Shown here: positions 5,707 through 6,935 of the stretch, piece by piece
Layout of the letters: every line of letters begins with the position of its first letter
How positions within the stretch are numbered: the stretch's first letter is position 1
From: Candidatus Thorarchaeota archaeon MP11T_1
GTDB lineage: Archaea > Asgardarchaeota > Thorarchaeia > Thorarchaeales > Thorarchaeaceae
Reading direction: 5' to 3'
DNA length: 6,935 nt
Assembly: GCA_002825515.1 (NCBI GenBank)
Contig: PJET01000216.1
Span: 1 to 6,935 of the forward strand
The notes under the pieces: model-generated
What the model was told of the DNA's origin: nothing
Database searches by the model: none
Seen by the model: only the letters and a program-made list of their open reading frames with translations
Program-made: the position numbers and the translations under genes

Positions 5707-6465
5707 GTGCAAGCATTGGCTTCAAATGTGAATGGTATTGTATCACGTCCAGGAGGAGCTACCACAGCATTTCTACTAGTTCATGGATTATTTGCATCCT
5801 CGGATGAGCTAGGAACTTTGGGGAGATATCTGTCAGAAAAAGGTCATGCATCATTTGCAGTGCAGTTAGCTGGGCATGGAATATCGCCTGACGAATTGAA
5901 GACTACATCTTGGCAGGATTGGTTAGAATCTGCTAGAAGAGGACTTGAATTAATTAAATCTTGGGAACCAAAATTCATTTTCATTGTAGGATTCTCCATG
6001 GGAGGTCTACTCTCAATCCTACTGTCATCAGAAGAAAAGGAATTTAATGGATTAATATTGATTGCACCAGCTTTGGAGAACCCAGGAGTACTGCCGAAAT
6101 TTGTGCCAATTCTAAAGCACCTCATGAAATTTAGAAAGATAGATGTTGAAGCAGTGCAGCGCGTTTACGATGTAAAGAGAACCAAATATGACAGGGAACC
6201 GATTTCTGCCTATCACGAGCTATTCAAGCTGCAAAAAGTAGCAAAGAAAAAGATGAAATATATCACCGCACCGACCATTATATTGCAGGGAGAAGAGGAC
6301 AAGACCATTGATCCTTCAAGTAGTCAGATTGTTCTTGATGGAATTTCATCTGAGAAGAAGCATCTGTACATGATAAAAGGCGCAGAACATGTGATTAGCT
6401 GTCATCCAACAAGGACAGATGCATATCCACTTATTCTCGACTTCGTTGAAAGCATAGTAGACTAA
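5707..6465 (+). CDS. Alpha/beta hydrolase, lysophospholipase / monoacylglycerol lipase-like
   Basis: A 252-aa serine hydrolase of about the length usual for small carboxylesterases and monoglyceride lipases. Motifs in order are: oxyanion strand FLLVHGLF (22-29); 'AVQLAGHGISPDEL' (51-64), typical of the lipase/esterase group; nucleophile elbow G-F-S-M-G-G (95-100) with Ser97; GEEDKTIDP (195-203) with acid Asp198; and GAEHV (225-229) with His228. A short cap lies between about 125 and 180. No signal peptide is seen, so it should act inside the cell on carboxylic or phospholipid-type esters. The start is uncertain: the GTG at 5707 begins one base after the upstream stop. A GTG at 5674 would overlap the membrane gene by 32 bp and follows AGGA by 9 nt; a GTG at 5728 would leave 14 residues before the first core strand. 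Any of these keeps the whole catalytic core. Close coupling to the membrane protein suggests a shared pathway. Confidence 0.9.
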   Translation: MQALASNVNGIVSRPGGATTAFLLVHGLFASSDELGTLGRYLSEKGHASFAVQLAGHGISPDELKTTSWQDWLESARRGLELIKSWEPKFIFIVGFSMGGLLSILLSSEEKEFNGLILIAPALENPGVLPKFVPILKHLMKFRKIDVEAVQRVYDVKRTKYDREPISAYHELFKLQKVAKKKMKYITAPTIILQGEEDKTIDPSSSQIVLDGISSEKKHLYMIKGAEHVISCHPTRTDAYPLILDFVESIVD

Positions 6466-6935
6466 ATGTGAGTGCGAATGAGATTGGTTGCTCGGTCTGG
6501 GAAATCAGTAATCAAGCCATCAATACCAAAATCAAGGAGTTGCTTCATCAAGTTTTTATCATTTACAGTCCAAGGGTATACTTTCAGGTTTGCCTCGTGT
6601 GCACTACTAACAAGAACAGGAGTGATTAGGCTGTGATGGGGGTTGATTGCATTTGCTTTGTACTCCAATGCATAATCAACTAACTCACTCATTGGCTTGT
6701 TTACTAATATGGCCGTTTCAACCTTATCATTGAGATTCCTAATTGTAGCAAGCGTGCCATGATAAAAAGACGAAACTATGATATCCTTCATCATTTTGTA
6801 ATGATGAGCCATATCAAGGATTTTCTGTTCAACTCCTATAACCTTCAGTTCAGTATTGATTCTTAGTTTTCCAGATGCATATTTGAAAACATCAATCAAA
6901 CGTGGTATGCGTTCACCCTCCCCTGCATCAAGAGT
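6462..6935 (-). CDS. Glycerophosphodiester phosphodiesterase, C-terminal part (runs off edge)
   Basis: The minus-strand frame is open to the right edge and ends in TAG at 6464-6462; 157 residues are visible. A TTG at 6899 is not the start, because coding continues upstream with the family motif G-E-R-I-P (visible residues 7-11; usual form 'GExIPTLEEVL'). Further landmarks are N-T-E-L-K (27-31) with the catalytic Glu29 and Lys31, S-S-F (55-57), I-N-P-H-H (97-101), W-T-V-N (122-125) and D-G-L-I-T-D-F-P (139-146). The family hydrolyses glycerophosphodiesters to an alcohol and glycerol phosphate in a metal-dependent TIM barrel. The N-terminal His-Arg-Gly motif lies outside the window. Its stop codon overlaps that of the convergent hydrolase gene by a few bases. 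In an archaeon with ether lipids the natural substrate is open. Confidence 0.92.
   Translation of the reverse strand, partial: TLDAGEGERIPRLIDVFKYASGKLRINTELKVIGVEQKILDMAHHYKMMKDIIVSSFYHGTLATIRNLNDKVETAILVNKPMSELVDYALEYKANAINPHHSLITPVLVSSAHEANLKVYPWTVNDKNLMKQLLDFGIDGLITDFPDRATNLIRTHI

Noticed and set aside
5255..5746. 163-aa minus-strand frame opposite the membrane protein and hydrolase
   Set aside because: It is the complement of hydrophobic codons, rich in Thr and Ile with no motif, and covers two well-supported plus-strand genes.
6462..6899. Complete 145-aa phosphodiesterase starting at TTG 6899
   Set aside because: Coding continues in frame to the window edge with the G-E-R-I-P family motif, so this is the tail of a longer protein and not a short variant.

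Overview
The window looks archaeal. Start codons are preceded by Shine-Dalgarno matches to the GGAGGTGATC type (for example AGGTGGTC and GAGGTG). AT-rich TATA-like boxes lie about 26 nt before plausible transcription starts. The tungsten/molybdenum aldehyde ferredoxin oxidoreductase is typical of anaerobic archaea. An Asgard archaeon of the Thorarchaeia type is my best guess from the overall feel of the proteins, but that is an inference that I could not test. The sequence is moderately AT-rich throughout and shows no insertion sequence, tRNA, rRNA, CRISPR array or obvious horizontally acquired island.

Layout from left to right. (1) The tail of a winged-helix-like protein runs off the left edge and overlaps, by 11 bp, a complete MinD/ParA-type ATPase whose Walker A has Arg in place of the usual signature Lys. 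(2) A 246-bp gap carries a possible 38-codon single-span membrane ORF on the minus strand and a TATA-rich stretch. (3) A GNAT-fold protein with a degenerate acetyl-CoA loop follows on the plus strand. (4) Converging on it, on the minus strand, is a full-length aldehyde ferredoxin oxidoreductase (AOR). It is preceded 10 bp upstream by a well-supported 49-codon gene, and the two look like an operon. (5) A compact divergent promoter region of about 125 bp contains two separate 7-bp perfect inverted repeats, each bracketing a TATA-like box, one for each direction. (6) Divergent from the AOR operon is a large polytopic membrane protein with about 16-18 membrane segments that I do not recognise, followed at once by an alpha/beta hydrolase of the lysophospholipase/monoacylglycerol-lipase type. 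(7) Converging on the hydrolase, with the stop codons physically overlapping, is the C-terminal part of a glycerophosphodiester phosphodiesterase that runs off the right edge.

How the genes may work together. The strongest unit is the small protein plus AOR operon, sharing a regulated-looking divergent promoter with the membrane protein/hydrolase pair. The hydrolase and the phosphodiesterase both point to lipid or headgroup breakdown, but they lie on opposite strands and need not be co-regulated. The HTH/MinD pair is a separate unit, probably of regulatory or positioning type. The least explained items are the divergent promoter architecture, the 49-aa AOR partner and the unrecognised membrane protein.
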